NCBI GenBank assembly: GCA_040830545.1
Contig: JBFOMB010000041.1
Span: 1-61,395, forward strand
Source of the DNA: HXMU1420-2 sp040830545
Lineage (GTDB): Bacteria; Pseudomonadota; Alphaproteobacteria; Rhodobacterales; Rhodobacteraceae
DNA length: 61,395 nt
Direction of reading: 5' to 3'
Of this stretch, positions 22,701 to 25,517 are shown one piece after another. Position numbers and translations under genes: made by a program. The notes below the pieces were generated by a model. That model saw only the letters and a list, made by a program, of their open reading frames with translations. It was not told the DNA's origin and ran no database searches. Every line of letters begins with the position of its first letter. The stretch's first letter is position 1.

Positions 22701-24087
22701 CACCATCCAGCGTGTCCGGATCGTCACCGCCCAGCAACGTGTCGTTGCCGTCGCCGCCTTCGAGCGTGTCGAAACCACGACCACCGTCCAGCGAGTCGTT
22801 CTCCGTTCCGCCAATCAGGCTGTCATGGCCTTCGCCGCCTTCCAGCGTGTCCGCTCCAGCGCCACCCTCCAACGTGTCCTCGCTGTCGTCGGAGCCTCCG
22901 ACCAGACTGTCGGCCCCCTCGCCGCCGACAATCGAGTCTTTGCCTTCGCCACCATCCAGCGTGTCATCGCCGATCCCACCGTCCAGCGTATCATCACCTT
23001 TGCCGCCGAGCAGAGAGTCGTTCCCGTCCTCGCCCATCAGCGAATCGTCGTCATCCTCCCCTTCGATGGTATCGTTTCCGGCACCGCCTTCTGCGGTGTC
23101 TTCGCCATCACCGCCGGTAATCGAGTCGTTGTCTTCGCCGCCCAACAGACTGTCATCGCCCCAATGGCCAATGATCGTATCGTCACCCGCGCCGCCATCA
23201 ATCGTGTCGTCACCGAAGTTGATCCCGCCATCCAGGCTGTCATCGCCTTCGCCGCCCGAAATGGAATCGTCCTGATCGCCACCGTCGATGGTGTCGTTGC
23301 CTGCGCCACCTTCCAGCGTATCGTCGCCATCCCCACCGACGAGACTGTCAGCGTCATCACCGCCATCCAGACTGTCGTCACCCTGACCGCCGTCCAGCGT
23401 ATCGTCGCCTTCGTCCCCTTGCAGGGTGTCGTTACCTTCGCCCCCGTCCAGCGAATCCATACCCATCCCACCGGACAGGCTGTCCTGCCCGCCGTTCAGT
23501 ATGCTGCCGTCACCGCCATAAAGCGTGTCGTCGCCTTCGCCGCCTTCCAGAGTGTCGTTGCCGCCTTCTCCGTCCAGACTGTCATTCCCGGCCCCACCGA
23601 CCAGGCTGTCTCCGTCAGACCCCTGACCGCCAAACAGCGTGTCATTGCCTTCACCGCCGTCGAGCGTATCACCGCCGGCACCACCATCCAGGCTGTCTGC
23701 ACCTGCATCGCCCTTCAGCTCATCACCATAGACCCCTGCGCCACCGGACAGCGTATCGTCGCCCTCGCCCCCTTCGAGGGTGTCAGCACCTTCCCCTCCG
23801 TCGAGGCTGTCGTTTTCTGCACCACCAGACAGTTCATCCGCGCCTGCGCCGATGCCACCAAACAAGGTGTCAGCGCCATCTCCGCCGTCGAGAGTATCGT
23901 CACCATCCCCACCGTCGAGACTGTCGGCACCTTCGCCGCCATCCAGTTCGTCATTGTCATCGCCACCCTCGAGGGTATCATCGCCCGCCAGACCGTTCAG
24001 CGTATCCTCGCCCTCCAGCCCACGGATCGAGTCGTCACCCGTCGTGCCATCGAGGAAGTCGTCATTGTTGGTACCGTCAATGTCCAT
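1..24087 (-). CDS. Giant RTX / cadherin-like repeat protein, 3' end outside the window
   Basis: The reading frame runs unbroken from an ATG at 24087 (GGAG about 8 nt upstream) to base 1, giving at least 8029 residues with the stop not reached. There is no Sec signal peptide; glycine/aspartate nonapeptides begin within the first ten residues. Order: RTX block (residues 1 to ~930), a short divergent stretch, a unique region (~1200-2230) with an EF-hand-like DLDGDG segment near 1435, about 34 mixed RTX/beta modules (~2230-7270), then six cadherin-like repeats ending in DxDGD-type calcium sites. The protein is very acidic and poor in lysine. Known RTX proteins leave the cell through a type I exporter using a C-terminal signal, which would lie beyond this window; the exporter genes are divergent at 27314-30369. 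I infer a calcium-folded secreted or surface protein, adhesin-like rather than a classical short toxin. Whether it adheres, forms pores or acts otherwise cannot be told from this part. Confidence 0.93.
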   Translation of the reverse strand, partial: MDIDGTNNDDFLDGTTGDDSIRGLEGEDTLNGLAGDDTLEGGDDNDELDGGEGADSLDGGDGDDTLDGGDGADTLFGGIGAGADELSGGAENDSLDGGEGADTLEGGEGDDTLSGGAGVYGDELKGDAGADSLDGGAGGDTLDGGEGNDTLFGGQGSDGDSLVGGAGNDSLDGEGGNDTLEGGEGDDTLYGGDGSILNGGQDSLSGGMGMDSLDGGEGNDTLQGDEGDDTLDGGQGDDSLDGGDDADSLVGGDGDDTLEGGAGNDTIDGGDQDDSISGGEGDDSLDGGINFGDDTIDGGAGDDTIIGHWGDDSLLGGEDNDSITGGDGEDTAEGGAGNDTIEGEDDDDSLMGEDGNDSLLGGKGDDTLDGGIGDDTLDGGEGKDSIVGGEGADSLVGGSDDSEDTLEGGAGADTLEGGEGHDSLIGGTENDSLDGGRGFDTLEGGDGNDTLLGGDDPDTLDGGEGDDSIDGGDGHDRIEGGAGNDTLLGGDGAALYADTIDGGEGDDSIEGGGGNDSLTGGMGADTLIGGGDDDTLIGGEGNDADSLVGDDGDDSLDGGGGDDTLDGGADDDTLTGQAGADMLLGGEGDDDIEGGDGNDTIDGGAGDDDVLGGEGNDAIDGRDGNDTIDAGDGDDTVAAGQQADVVEGGDGEDLLRGDEGDDSLFGGANDDTLEGGTGADSLAGGEDDDSLVGGAGADTLAGGVGDDTLEGGAENDDILGDDGDDSVLGGDGRDYIDGGLGADTIEGEGGNDELYGGRGDDSILGGLDRDTLEGGDGSDTLEGGQDDDDLYGDEGDDSLEGGDGDDSLEGGDGADTLEGGADADTLMGDEGDDSLEGMDGDDSLDGGDGADTLEGGQGDDDLYGGWDDDSLEGGEGDDWLYGEDGDDTLEGGEGDDILEGDYGDDSLDGGAGNDTLEGGDGDDTLFGGTGVNVLDGGEGYEIAQYDDPDNNLTFEDGEAEDELKITGTTGSGTVEDTLIDIEEIGLSDSNDTVVFGVSGPAGADFLTIDFAGGMDRLDFGAAEDSVYLQNGVYMIDGYLQEGDQGLTSLYSDTNVLFGAQPLAVRTLLNLEDSGNQEIEFLQLNDVYLTDQGDRYYLTEAGIGDFGHTGMGIIHGGDGEDVLFAEETGATDLTLDGGEDDDIVIAYGGENVITVGGLGRDVIVNYSAGGELYGDVFTGQVLNEGEGGPPVSEPEDNSENSDHFFYYPDTTIFDPQKFDILTFYGVPLTGGDVQAGSAGMFALSQLGIASDLVNGVVGTATAFQAIATSAATGNFLRVFYDTWLPFMAYLATDNGELRVINTGDLLWRLVTGGELPGDIGNEDAASNFQTIRGYDYGPGFFQTALFPDVLGGQKALEASVGNDTADLGMLFNFPDVLSVILGAVSVAREIINAAPGGVGLLLNVFSKISDLNTALWLQSAAVRLQKGFGWAAGEDPLTIDLDGDGLETIAVERNDVYFDLDNDLFAERTGWLKGDDGFLVRDINDNGRIDNLSEMFGGQFDGGFADLGQFDLVENGGNGDGQITAADAIWSELLVWQDVTEDGITDDGELMTLDELGIVSISLASTEIDITTPQGADLLGVSEITFANGSTRLMFEAIFETIDAQSIYAGESGRAAWQQDLQFDLQGFGTMTDLSVAMANDVELGQIVAATAAAMTEPDFFQLVEQVGAVLDYWGQTQELSRELTPVLLTTDGSGVVTLTDRGIYVEDGSGGYWTLESGTPILDGTGAVIDRPTLEDLLAQSVGADQVWQLEQAWSPASRDFEVQHRDNAPYLMRIVEDRAVIDDYGIQNADGSWRLASGRAITDDTGAVIAQPTVEDILALPRADGQEWRVENILFNEFATVPVERIGIRITDGITVDYTVEVTDQDGTFLVWARNLDRALELQFKTGDSREFNLRNFQVDLDTLDEVGVSDDSAYRVVVLTPGQLKYATALGGVEYRPEMLSATLDNSTGLIDYRVVEGGSYSLSDTTYNSVIDPMIELVGLTMEQYTINSYRLAVKLALQSGLSDFARGLEYDVESDTYRPTTDRELAPMFEAVFEGAPASNADDAVFDYLVQWNMILQQVYPNYRASDSNFFFESKAEYDQAYIFQMLVAAAENVPIDLDIFAIANAFGVNERRIITHDATETALVTQDGVNFFYLTEGDTTVRGSYEENAQGFTDAIETDIYYVGRNSGEDIIYDRDLGDADQLRLVHLMQDDVRAVRDGQDLILFYDNDTNFIRIQDQFLGELNTLLRDGSRTQTGVDEIIFADGTIWNRYRMSFAVIDYERGEQVFNDAYFGSGSGDVLFGGLGNDFLSGGAGGDTYYIRRGDGQDVIDDAGNFSFGPVEAGLDFLMFRGDITRDDLYLQRDGASDNLKITLLDENGELTSDTIEVVGQFGGLRLNLGAFAEATGFDTGLDWISPNLIEKITFERGPSLEFDDVIERVLENAKTEGDDAIYGVLNDNTLDGGAGDDYLTGVQGFDTYIYGRDYGSDVIFDNDLSSSLFGPKDDKVQFIDDLRWTDFDFLRDGSTDTLRLQVKGTTDQLILSEFLNNILLVGFTNLIEEFEFADGTIWDNTKLLQHYVDIAKTDGDDTIYGFEIFADRLDGGLGNDRLEGFGGSDTYVFGLGYGEDTVFDTTSEIFSGPGLDTIEFVGLNSSDVTFSRTDLDLIITIAGTSDRIILEDQYVRAGAQKHAVEFFQFEDTILEYTDFNPEDIDLVGTSAGETITGSNFAETFDALDGDDLLIGGDGGDTYLFDVGYGQDVIRDTRVRASWADREGIVVPEDDVVVFGDDITQANVVFTKDGNDLVISVTDRTDTLRIRNQFLDLDNGVERFEFSVDNSVLSISDVEERLQIEGGNRGDNLIEGNPTNPNVLDGRQGDDTLIGGTAADVYAFGADYDLDRIIERPDAPGVIDQVQFGSSVTRDGLMITRDGLDLVIDLGNGSDVLTIVGGLGDTRVEEFRFADATILTLGEIIDAMLTGTDADERLVGLDNRDDTLTGGPGADALEGGAGDDTYRVGFGDTSTAISDTAGIDRIEFGDGIDQNTVSFRNIDGDLVITLAGTDEKIVVLGGYILNPVEVFAFKDGTELSIEDVREILRRQTSFEGQNVIDGAAFVPGVPLTPGTGHDLIILDQGSVVEISPLEGIDRVEMGQFVTDATIRLIDIPSYNVKVRRADGTTDDVIIDFGDGLGQVVIAGGLGSGALPKIVFAVDVVTWDAQDLIQRMVEDQASDGNDWIRGSDRADTIQGRAGDDILFGDRGDDVYLFSPGDGQDVIEDTWGFDRLVLTGYRPSEIRVERLAADRDDLLLTFLVSDDSVLIRNAAIEQIEFGDGTIWTRDALLDLVNATGSDTDDLLRGTIGDEDYRAGLGNDLIFDGRGVDVFYFNLGDGQDRITTDGRADGFGTIAFGPGIALEDVTAKRDAEGNIILLITGTDDRLTLLDPTGDPDAIVGTISYVDGRTQSIADLARAIPATDGDDHIIIASGPWATPEPAYVVFGQDGNDTLETGRGADVLNGGIGNDLLRGNSGGDRYVFNLGDGQDVVADVEELDAAAIDAIEFGAGILPANIRILAAGPEDLVVGIAGTQDRLTIRGMFGNEGLDARIEEFRFADSTVWTLTDILNAVATGSSGDEVIDLGTELNVAVTMDGGAGDDLLAGGPGDTTYLFNPGSGRDEVVEAGNWSGSDDTVQFGAGFDPADMIAVQQGSDLLIRFVGHDDQLLIRNQFSLSRTPIDTFAFDGGSTLTAAAVEAALVDEAEAQRLLSPSTADFNPFFADEFSTPNGGGGASSGGGSGAGADVSNTQARRIVAEAGVVETFDVFVPQVDEGAGLITIAGFEIGDLGDKLNISVAAGLIGEVVARQEGADVYVYFVDAGQTDLGGARQLFRLEGIDLGDLTLGNFNGNPFAAALPQTIGGTSAANNLVGGWGDDTLTASGGEDTLEGAQGNDSLAGQGNSDTYVFNLGFGQDTISDNGVASSSGADKILFGPGLLPADLEVKASGNDLFLSFPSGDSIRIDRDLSSNRYRIETVEFDDGTILTHTQLMVLAFVGTSADQFFEGSYDGDNLDAGGGNDTIFSKAGQDTLIGGSGNDSLVGGDQSDTYVFEVGFGDDTIGDNGFANGSGNPSYSNADRIVFGAGIDASDLRVEARGTDLILKIAGTEDRITIRSDLTAIRFRIETVEFDDGTILDHDALLALAFAPLGADQRIDGTYEADNLDGGAGNDTIFALGGLDTLTGGSGNDSLSGGDQSDVYRFEAGFGNDTISDNGFDNGSGNVNYSNADRIEFGPGFNRADLQVEAIGNNLLLSFVGRPETLLLDRSLNSYRYLIETVEFDDGTVLTHTELVTQALAGDASDQLLQGSFFGEEINGAGGNDSIFGLEGQDTLIGGTGNDSLSGGARNDVYLFEVGFGQDIVSDNGFGSQSPADEIVFGAGFDLDDLFVVGTDTDLIIGFDGSEDRIRIENGISNSRYIIETLRFDDGRTITHAELLARIGNPTEGPDDLISGSTADAIDALGGDDTVSSGSGNDTVEGGAGFDLIDGGSGNDSLTGGAGNDTLIGGDNVYTLSGDAGDDLLSGGRRNDTYQFSVGFGHDIIDEDDGNSFFSGSDTVVFDATIAPGDVTIYTDGANIILDLPGSGDRLLLQGTIDFSNKRIETVRFDVDGTSWSHANMLAAAVPWPGPAGVIQQGDPATNLIQGGLLDDSVTGLESTASRLEGGVGNDTLDGGITNETLEGGSGNDLNMGGEGDDVYVFNPGFGQDVIDDGGTNGVGLNFDVIEFGAGIDPADVIVEKETDTGGTLILRVAGTNDRLTIINGNEAAPATGGIDEVRFNDGTIWDAAALLAAAVLRTVNVIDPPAPGVADSLTGTLDDDFFSGRLLNDTLEGLGGNDRLFGNDGNDLLIGGLGNDLLDGDAGDNTYQFGVNFGQDTLRAEASSLETLIFEAPFTWADLIVYESLDFSGVPILYLTFAGGNDLIRVETVGGGEIDGGDIPFEGGEIPLEGEGPIAPLPADLTLQFEVDGSIYDTADLLAKAVPLPESVDLSGDVVNDTLIGTGVADQIVALGGDDVLEGQGINATLIGGTGDDTLTAGPGRVELDGQLGDDTYRIPGPFDLVTVQFRASSDETNILDLTGFASTDVTPNLGGSSNYQIALIGSESRVQLDFEAVTEIRFSDLTWTWAQFQALADANGMQGVSNSGTSATGTANDDQLFGNSSSGLFTGLAGSDSISAGSGDDTLVGGTGHDTLSGGRGNDRFEFEAGFGHDLIQLSFTDTDVDVVAFGAGILPGDVQVFVSFGEVLLSVNGGTSSLRMDGGSARTPIAQFEFLDGTIWTAADVLGMATVQDSPIFGTFVDDVLNGTIAADDLQGGPGNDTLNGDAGNDYLEGGAGLDDVTPGPGNDYTYDDDGGVTLRLSAGFGQDELEAKLGTGPVTVVFDATISPSDIRIVQQPFSPIELRFDATSDRLIIQVYDFDGEFYGVDTVEFSDGTVWTQAFMESVAVEPTFGSFNGDNPPIPPGMAGDDSITGNDNVNLIIGGDGNDTLLGESGVDTLIGGPGDDVLGGGTRDDVYRFSAGFGQDRILYDGFSFDDDIIEFDATILPGDIIVETDSSTSEMILRVSGTNDRITIDQGRFRTFIDEVRFADGTVWTNSDLRDRAVEVSANLVDSSLADATLTGSALEDSLQGQGGNDLITGLAGRDEIEGGDGNDTTEGGAGNDLISDRSGDDEYRFGVGDGVDKITDLAGFDTIRFGPGILPADVTVQSRDGTDLILVVGLLGDRLELIGALGVPGQGIEQVVFDDGTIWNEAGLIALLTAGDDTAQEITGSTGGDTITGLGGDDLIDGAAGDDSLLGGTGSDTILGGEGNDTLSGGPGGDDLSGDAGDDVFRFAIGDGNVTVRDSSGVDHVEFAAGVLPGALQVSIQGNDIHVRVIGSEDRLILDNVLNSTSEQIEELRFSDGTVWTHAQLIAMANAGTIDNAITGDATDETINAGFGDDTVDAEGGNDSVSGEAGNDSLEGGAGNDTLIGGLGNDTLFDSSGDEVYRFGIGDGQDQIEDTSGTDAVEFGAGITPGDLQIFQPNTDDIVIRIVGTEDRLTILDALRFDRNAIEELRFEDGTVWTFGDLLAQSQAPSGNADLISGSSIDDTLSGLAGDDTILGEAGADALSGDSGSDSVSGGADNDTLDGGTGTDTLEGGSGDDTYLVDLGDGQTLIDDDSGVDALVFGPGITPAGLTAARSGNDLILRVTGTEDRVTIVDYLTSGEIETISFADGTLWDRAEVLRQTTLGTPGDDLYEGTADDEEMSGQAGDDTLMGEGGDDTLNGGADNDSVVGGAGADELDGGTGVDTLSGGTGGDTYHFAAGDGVALIDDQGDATNDTLKIAGYDLVDLRFSRTGPDGDDLTIRFAGSDDRIEVKGAFAGDAGKVETLMLTDSLEMLTFAEIETRVQPDLGIDGLAIYGDDTDEALNGGALADYIEGGGGADTLNGGDGDDIFGDLLADDAVDTHTGGTGRDIYRFLPTFAIAAGVAEDIITDFTPGDAGDILRLTSATPNPFETGRLQIVQDGLDSTIVLADDAGGSRSILRLLNVDATLLTPANFGGVTLERNTGGISDSDDPNAIAGGPLADLIFGNGGADTIQGLAGDDSLAGGADGDEVSGGFGDDAVAGEAGHDLLTGGAGNDTLSGGAGNDTLIGGDDDAQFAGNDVFRGGVGDDSNVGGSENDIYMFGANDGYDSVSDSGGTDAIVFDAGVLPADVAVVQVGDDLELRVLSGNTRIRLIDAVATPIGTDIEEVRFDDGTIWMRADLLSRAIQATPFDDNISILTGNSIDGLGGNDTLTGTDADESITGGLGDDLLRGNVGADTYFFYLGDGQDLIDDALGANVIIFGVGILPTDVEVVSGKPTVTFRIIGTGDQIDTGMRPDPAMALGEVRFQDGTSWTTAQIVAMALSNTAGDDVTWGSNAAETLAGQDGDDRLITLDGDDDLRGDAGVDLLEGGLGNDTYRFDLGDDQDRIVDAGGAADELVLGAGITPDDIRVMQSSDGFAMILLIGTDGDRVRIDDALGDGRIETVRFADGTTWAIGDLIARVPTVLDDFIFGDEADNDVAGGLGNDRLSLGEGSDTYRFAAGDGYDILRDGAFSPDDQLVISGYGPDDLILTRLGTDSTDLSIRFAGSNDQIVIADGLSNTSRQIERIVLLDDGTEFTVPQIVALLTDQQASDGDDVIIGTNLADTLAGGLGDDLLIGRSGNDVFLYNAGDGNDRIDAFGYGTNELQLADYNPSDIVSAVRAGPASNDLVITFTTGGDQVTLINALAPLNNAGRTLSIRFADDTIWTRAEMRARALVDIETNGNDLINGFNADDLIDMGLGNDTADGFEGSDRYVFSLGDGEDWVGDSGTDTGDTDVVELIGFNPADAIVARLFQGSDSVEITFAGNAGDSLTILDALSDSATSVEQLIFEDGTIWTRETLLMLLDNNAPVASDDGFFAVATGEELIIDLSNILLNDFDSDGDALRLVSVDGSPDGDAVIDVDGNVRFTATNGFTGATTIRYVITDDRNAFDEAEISVNVRPLAEARDDTGFDVDEDDFLSIRVERLLSNDLDGDRMIVGSVFDAVNGTVSLSTDGNIGFTPDADFFGTAQFTYAANTPEGGRAEATVFINVLPVNDDPTARDDSGFTTDEDTPFVISAAALLGNDSDIDGDVLSLQTVVNTPELTVSINADGDVEVTPTEDFFGTATFDYIIADPGGLTSTATATVTVNPVNIGTDARNDRFDTTDLGDPILEDNPIIVGLDRIIANDTTSQGELQIDRVFASNGGRARLLDNQTVLFTPNQNFNGEASFQYTIDDGQGGRDTATVTLVYQPVNDRPVARDDRYRDDNLSFVLRGTQDTDLVIPILELLKNDFDIEGFAVNFETATGAVNGDLVVDGGNIIFTPDAGFFGEATFGYSITDPEGAVDGAEVTLYFDATSDAPPVAISDQFLVPEDVPTTLRLNTILANDTDVDVDDVLQIIGWRPANPFDLFKFGLDAALPLNGIVEQDANGDFLFTPNRDADVSGGIVYLLSDGAD
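2290..17400 (-). repeat. About 34 tandem RTX plus haemolysin-related beta modules (inside the giant CDS)
   Basis: Modules of roughly 120-150 residues recur. Each has one to four RTX nonapeptides, then a segment like Y.F..G.GQD.I.D..G.D.I.FG.GI.P.D, then a beta segment (DLILRVAGTEDRITI type), closing with an IE.VRF.DGT.WT motif. The closing motif can be counted about 34 times. This matches the haemolysin-type calcium-binding-related repeat (HCBP_related, PF06594). Two modules depart from the pattern: a Gly/Ser-rich linker with an atypical domain near 12460-12840, and a TDFTPGDAGDILRL-type segment near 4370-4610 that resembles type I secretion target domains. Confidence 0.85.
10690..12440 (-). 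repeat. Four near-identical ~450-bp modules, recent amplification
   Basis: Four consecutive modules share far more sequence than the others. The DNA string around 11311 (ccggtcagcgttggagtaa) recurs at 11761, exactly 450 nt (150 codons) away, and the closing motif IETVEFDDGT recurs near 12060, 11610 and 11170. Conserved wording outside the calcium sites (for example SDNGF followed by a Tyr-Ser-Asn-Ala-Asp stretch) points to recent tandem duplication rather than convergent repeat structure. Confidence 0.8.
17400..20520 (-). other. Non-repetitive central region with EF-hand-like segment (inside the giant CDS)
   Basis: This part of the giant protein (about residues 1190-2230) breaks the repeat pattern. 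The first third has hydrophobic, helix-prone stretches, for example around VLSVILGAVSVAREI near 19930-19980 and GGVGLLLNVFSKI just downstream. Next come DLDGDGLETI (near 19770), a DLDND-type loop and a DINDNGRID loop (near 19640), a signature often seen in large RTX proteins and resembling EF-hand calcium loops. The rest, with many aromatic and charged residues, matches no family I recognise. It is the best candidate for an effector, membrane-interacting or surface-anchoring domain. Confidence 0.6.
21290..24087 (-). repeat. N-terminal RTX nonapeptide block of the giant protein
   Basis: About 930 residues consist almost entirely of GGxGxDxLx-type nonapeptides (typical unit GGEGDDTLD), roughly 100 copies. 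The DNA has a matching 27-nt periodicity. Such repeats bind calcium and fold into a parallel beta-roll. Only three lysines are seen in the whole block (codons near 23722, 22998 and 22933), each within one or two residues of glycine. In the classical pore-forming toxins the RTX block is C-terminal; here it starts the protein. Confidence 0.93.
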
Positions 24088-24846
24088 AAATTGGCTCCGG
24101 TCTTACTTGTGCAAACAGGGAAACAGACCGCGCGAGGCGGCCAATCGTTAAGTCGACATCGGGGGAAGTCGGGGTTCCGCGGCCATGCCGCAGAACAGAA
24201 ACAGCATCAGGCACGCGCAAAAACTGCGCGTGCCTTTCGTCATGAAAATAGCCATCTCCCTTTGTGAAAGGGTCAGGCCCAAACCTTATTACAGTCATAC
24301 CAATTCCTTTGACCCCCAAGCAGAATGGGGCGACCGCCGATCAATTGCGGTTGGTCTCAGCAGAGACGAAATGGCCGACAACGGGCAAGCGAACGATTGA
24401 GACAGAACACGCTTTCCGACGCTAAGTTGCTCAGTCCGAGCGAAAAATCAGTGCGCATACCCAAAATGGAGTATGCTCAGCGCCTGTGATTTCCGCCGAA
24501 AAGGACCGTTCGATGCGCGTCTCGCGCGCGTCAAAGCGATTCGGATAGCGTCAAACCAAAATCTTGCAGAGCGACCCTTCGGCGTTCGCAACGACGAAAA
24601 TGAAAATTTTCGCAGCAAAATTATAAACTTACAGATCGATTGCCAACAGAGCCACCAAGACCACTCGTATCCATGCAACGGCGAACACGGGAACTTACAA
24701 AAACTTAAGCTGTGCAATTTTCCGGAAATCTTGGGCACGACCGCAGATCCCCCAATCGATAGAAAATTCTCCTTGCCGGCACTTCTGGCTTGCGAAGTCA
24801 CCACAGTGGCCGCCTAAACTGACGCAGATACTACAAGGAATTTATC
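24088..24846. promoter_or_regulatory. 759-bp divergent intergenic region between the RTX gene and the acyltransferase
   Basis: No convincing gene is seen here. The segment 24590-24730 is clearly AT-rich against the GC-rich surroundings (runs such as GAAAATTTTC) and is a plausible promoter zone for the rightward operon. Short reading frames on both strands lack ribosome sites and family resemblance. The length suggests that regulation of both transcription units is concentrated here, possibly by the LuxR-type protein encoded at 25518. Confidence 0.5.
24209..24235. other. Perfect 11-bp stem hairpin upstream of the giant RTX gene
   Basis: AGGCACGCGCA is followed by a 5-nt loop (AAAAC) and the exact complement TGCGCGTGCCT. 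It lies about 120 nt upstream of the RTX start, so it would fall in the 5' leader if transcription begins further upstream. Neither strand has a good T-run after the stem, so it is a weak candidate for an intrinsic terminator. A leader structure or a protein binding site is equally possible. Confidence 0.6.
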
Positions 24847-25413
24847 ATGACGAAGAAACAAGCAGCCGAGACAGCGGCAAACGATCAACCTGCGGACCTG
24901 CCTCAATTGAACGAAGCCGAAGTGGCGGAAAAGATCGCAAAGCTGCGCAGCCACGTTCACGAGAATTTTGGCAAGGTGGTGATGGCGATGATGAGCCAAC
25001 CACGCTATCGCCATCAAACGCTGGCCGACTTGTCTCATTTGGTGTTGGAACCCCTGACCGTGGATCGCATCGCAATGGCTTATGCGCGCCAGCCTGACAA
25101 CCCGGCACCGGATATGGCTGGAATGGCGATTTGGGCCAGTGTGTCAGAAGAGGTGGACCAGAAAATCCGCGAACAGATCCGCGCAGGGATTTTCCCGATC
25201 CGGCTGAAGGCAAATGAATGGATTTCGGGCGAAATCAACTGGCTGCTGGACGTGATTGCCGTGGACCAGAAAACCACCGGCAGCGTGATCGCGAACTTCA
25301 AACAGGTCGCAAAGACGGGTGACCTGCGATTGCACCCGATCATCACCCGGTTGGTGGACAAGGACACTCTGGAAAAAATCCAAAGCAGTCAGGTCGCGGA
25401 CGCAGACGCCTGA
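24847..25413 (+). CDS. HlyC-family toxin-activating lysine acyltransferase
   Basis: This 188-residue protein matches the HlyC/RTX acyltransferase family (PF02794). The usual catalytic histidine position is H56 in the segment SQPRYRHQTL. A WISGE...WLLDVIA stretch (residues 125-138) matches the W.SG...W..D.IAP signature, with the catalytic aspartate as D135. IWASVSEEVD (95-104) is the family's W-A-S-E strand. Family members use acyl-ACP to acylate internal lysines of an RTX protoxin in the cytoplasm before export. An extra acidic N-terminal stretch of about 25 residues precedes the usual start. AAGGA stands 7-8 nt before the ATG. It heads the rightward operon and is divergent from the giant RTX gene, which is its obvious substrate. 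The residue assignments are by eye. Confidence 0.82.
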   Translation: MTKKQAAETAANDQPADLPQLNEAEVAEKIAKLRSHVHENFGKVVMAMMSQPRYRHQTLADLSHLVLEPLTVDRIAMAYARQPDNPAPDMAGMAIWASVSEEVDQKIREQIRAGIFPIRLKANEWISGEINWLLDVIAVDQKTTGSVIANFKQVAKTGDLRLHPIITRLVDKDTLEKIQSSQVADADA

Positions 25414-25517
25414 TCGACCTGACCTGAGTTTACTCTAGTTATTAGTGAGATTCGTCCCTGGTTGGCAGAAACGCCATATCAGGGATACGATGTGACGAGT
25501 TTCTTTGGCGGGACGGT

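Noticed and set aside
1..24087. Many long plus-strand reading frames opposite the giant RTX gene (up to about 534 residues)
   Set aside because: They are antisense shadows: the GC-rich repeat codons rarely give stops in the opposite strand, the translations are low-complexity (Ser/Pro- or Val/Ile/Ala-rich), and the minus frame is continuous with clear RTX motifs.
21290..24087. 27-bp periodic repeats that could look like a CRISPR or minisatellite array
   Set aside because: The period is a whole number of codons, the frame stays open and the peptide is the RTX nonapeptide; there are no unique spacers.
24448..24817. Overlapping ~115-residue frames on both strands in the RTX-acyltransferase gap
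   Set aside because: No ribosome sites, no recognisable motifs, and they oppose each other over an AT-rich regulatory stretch.
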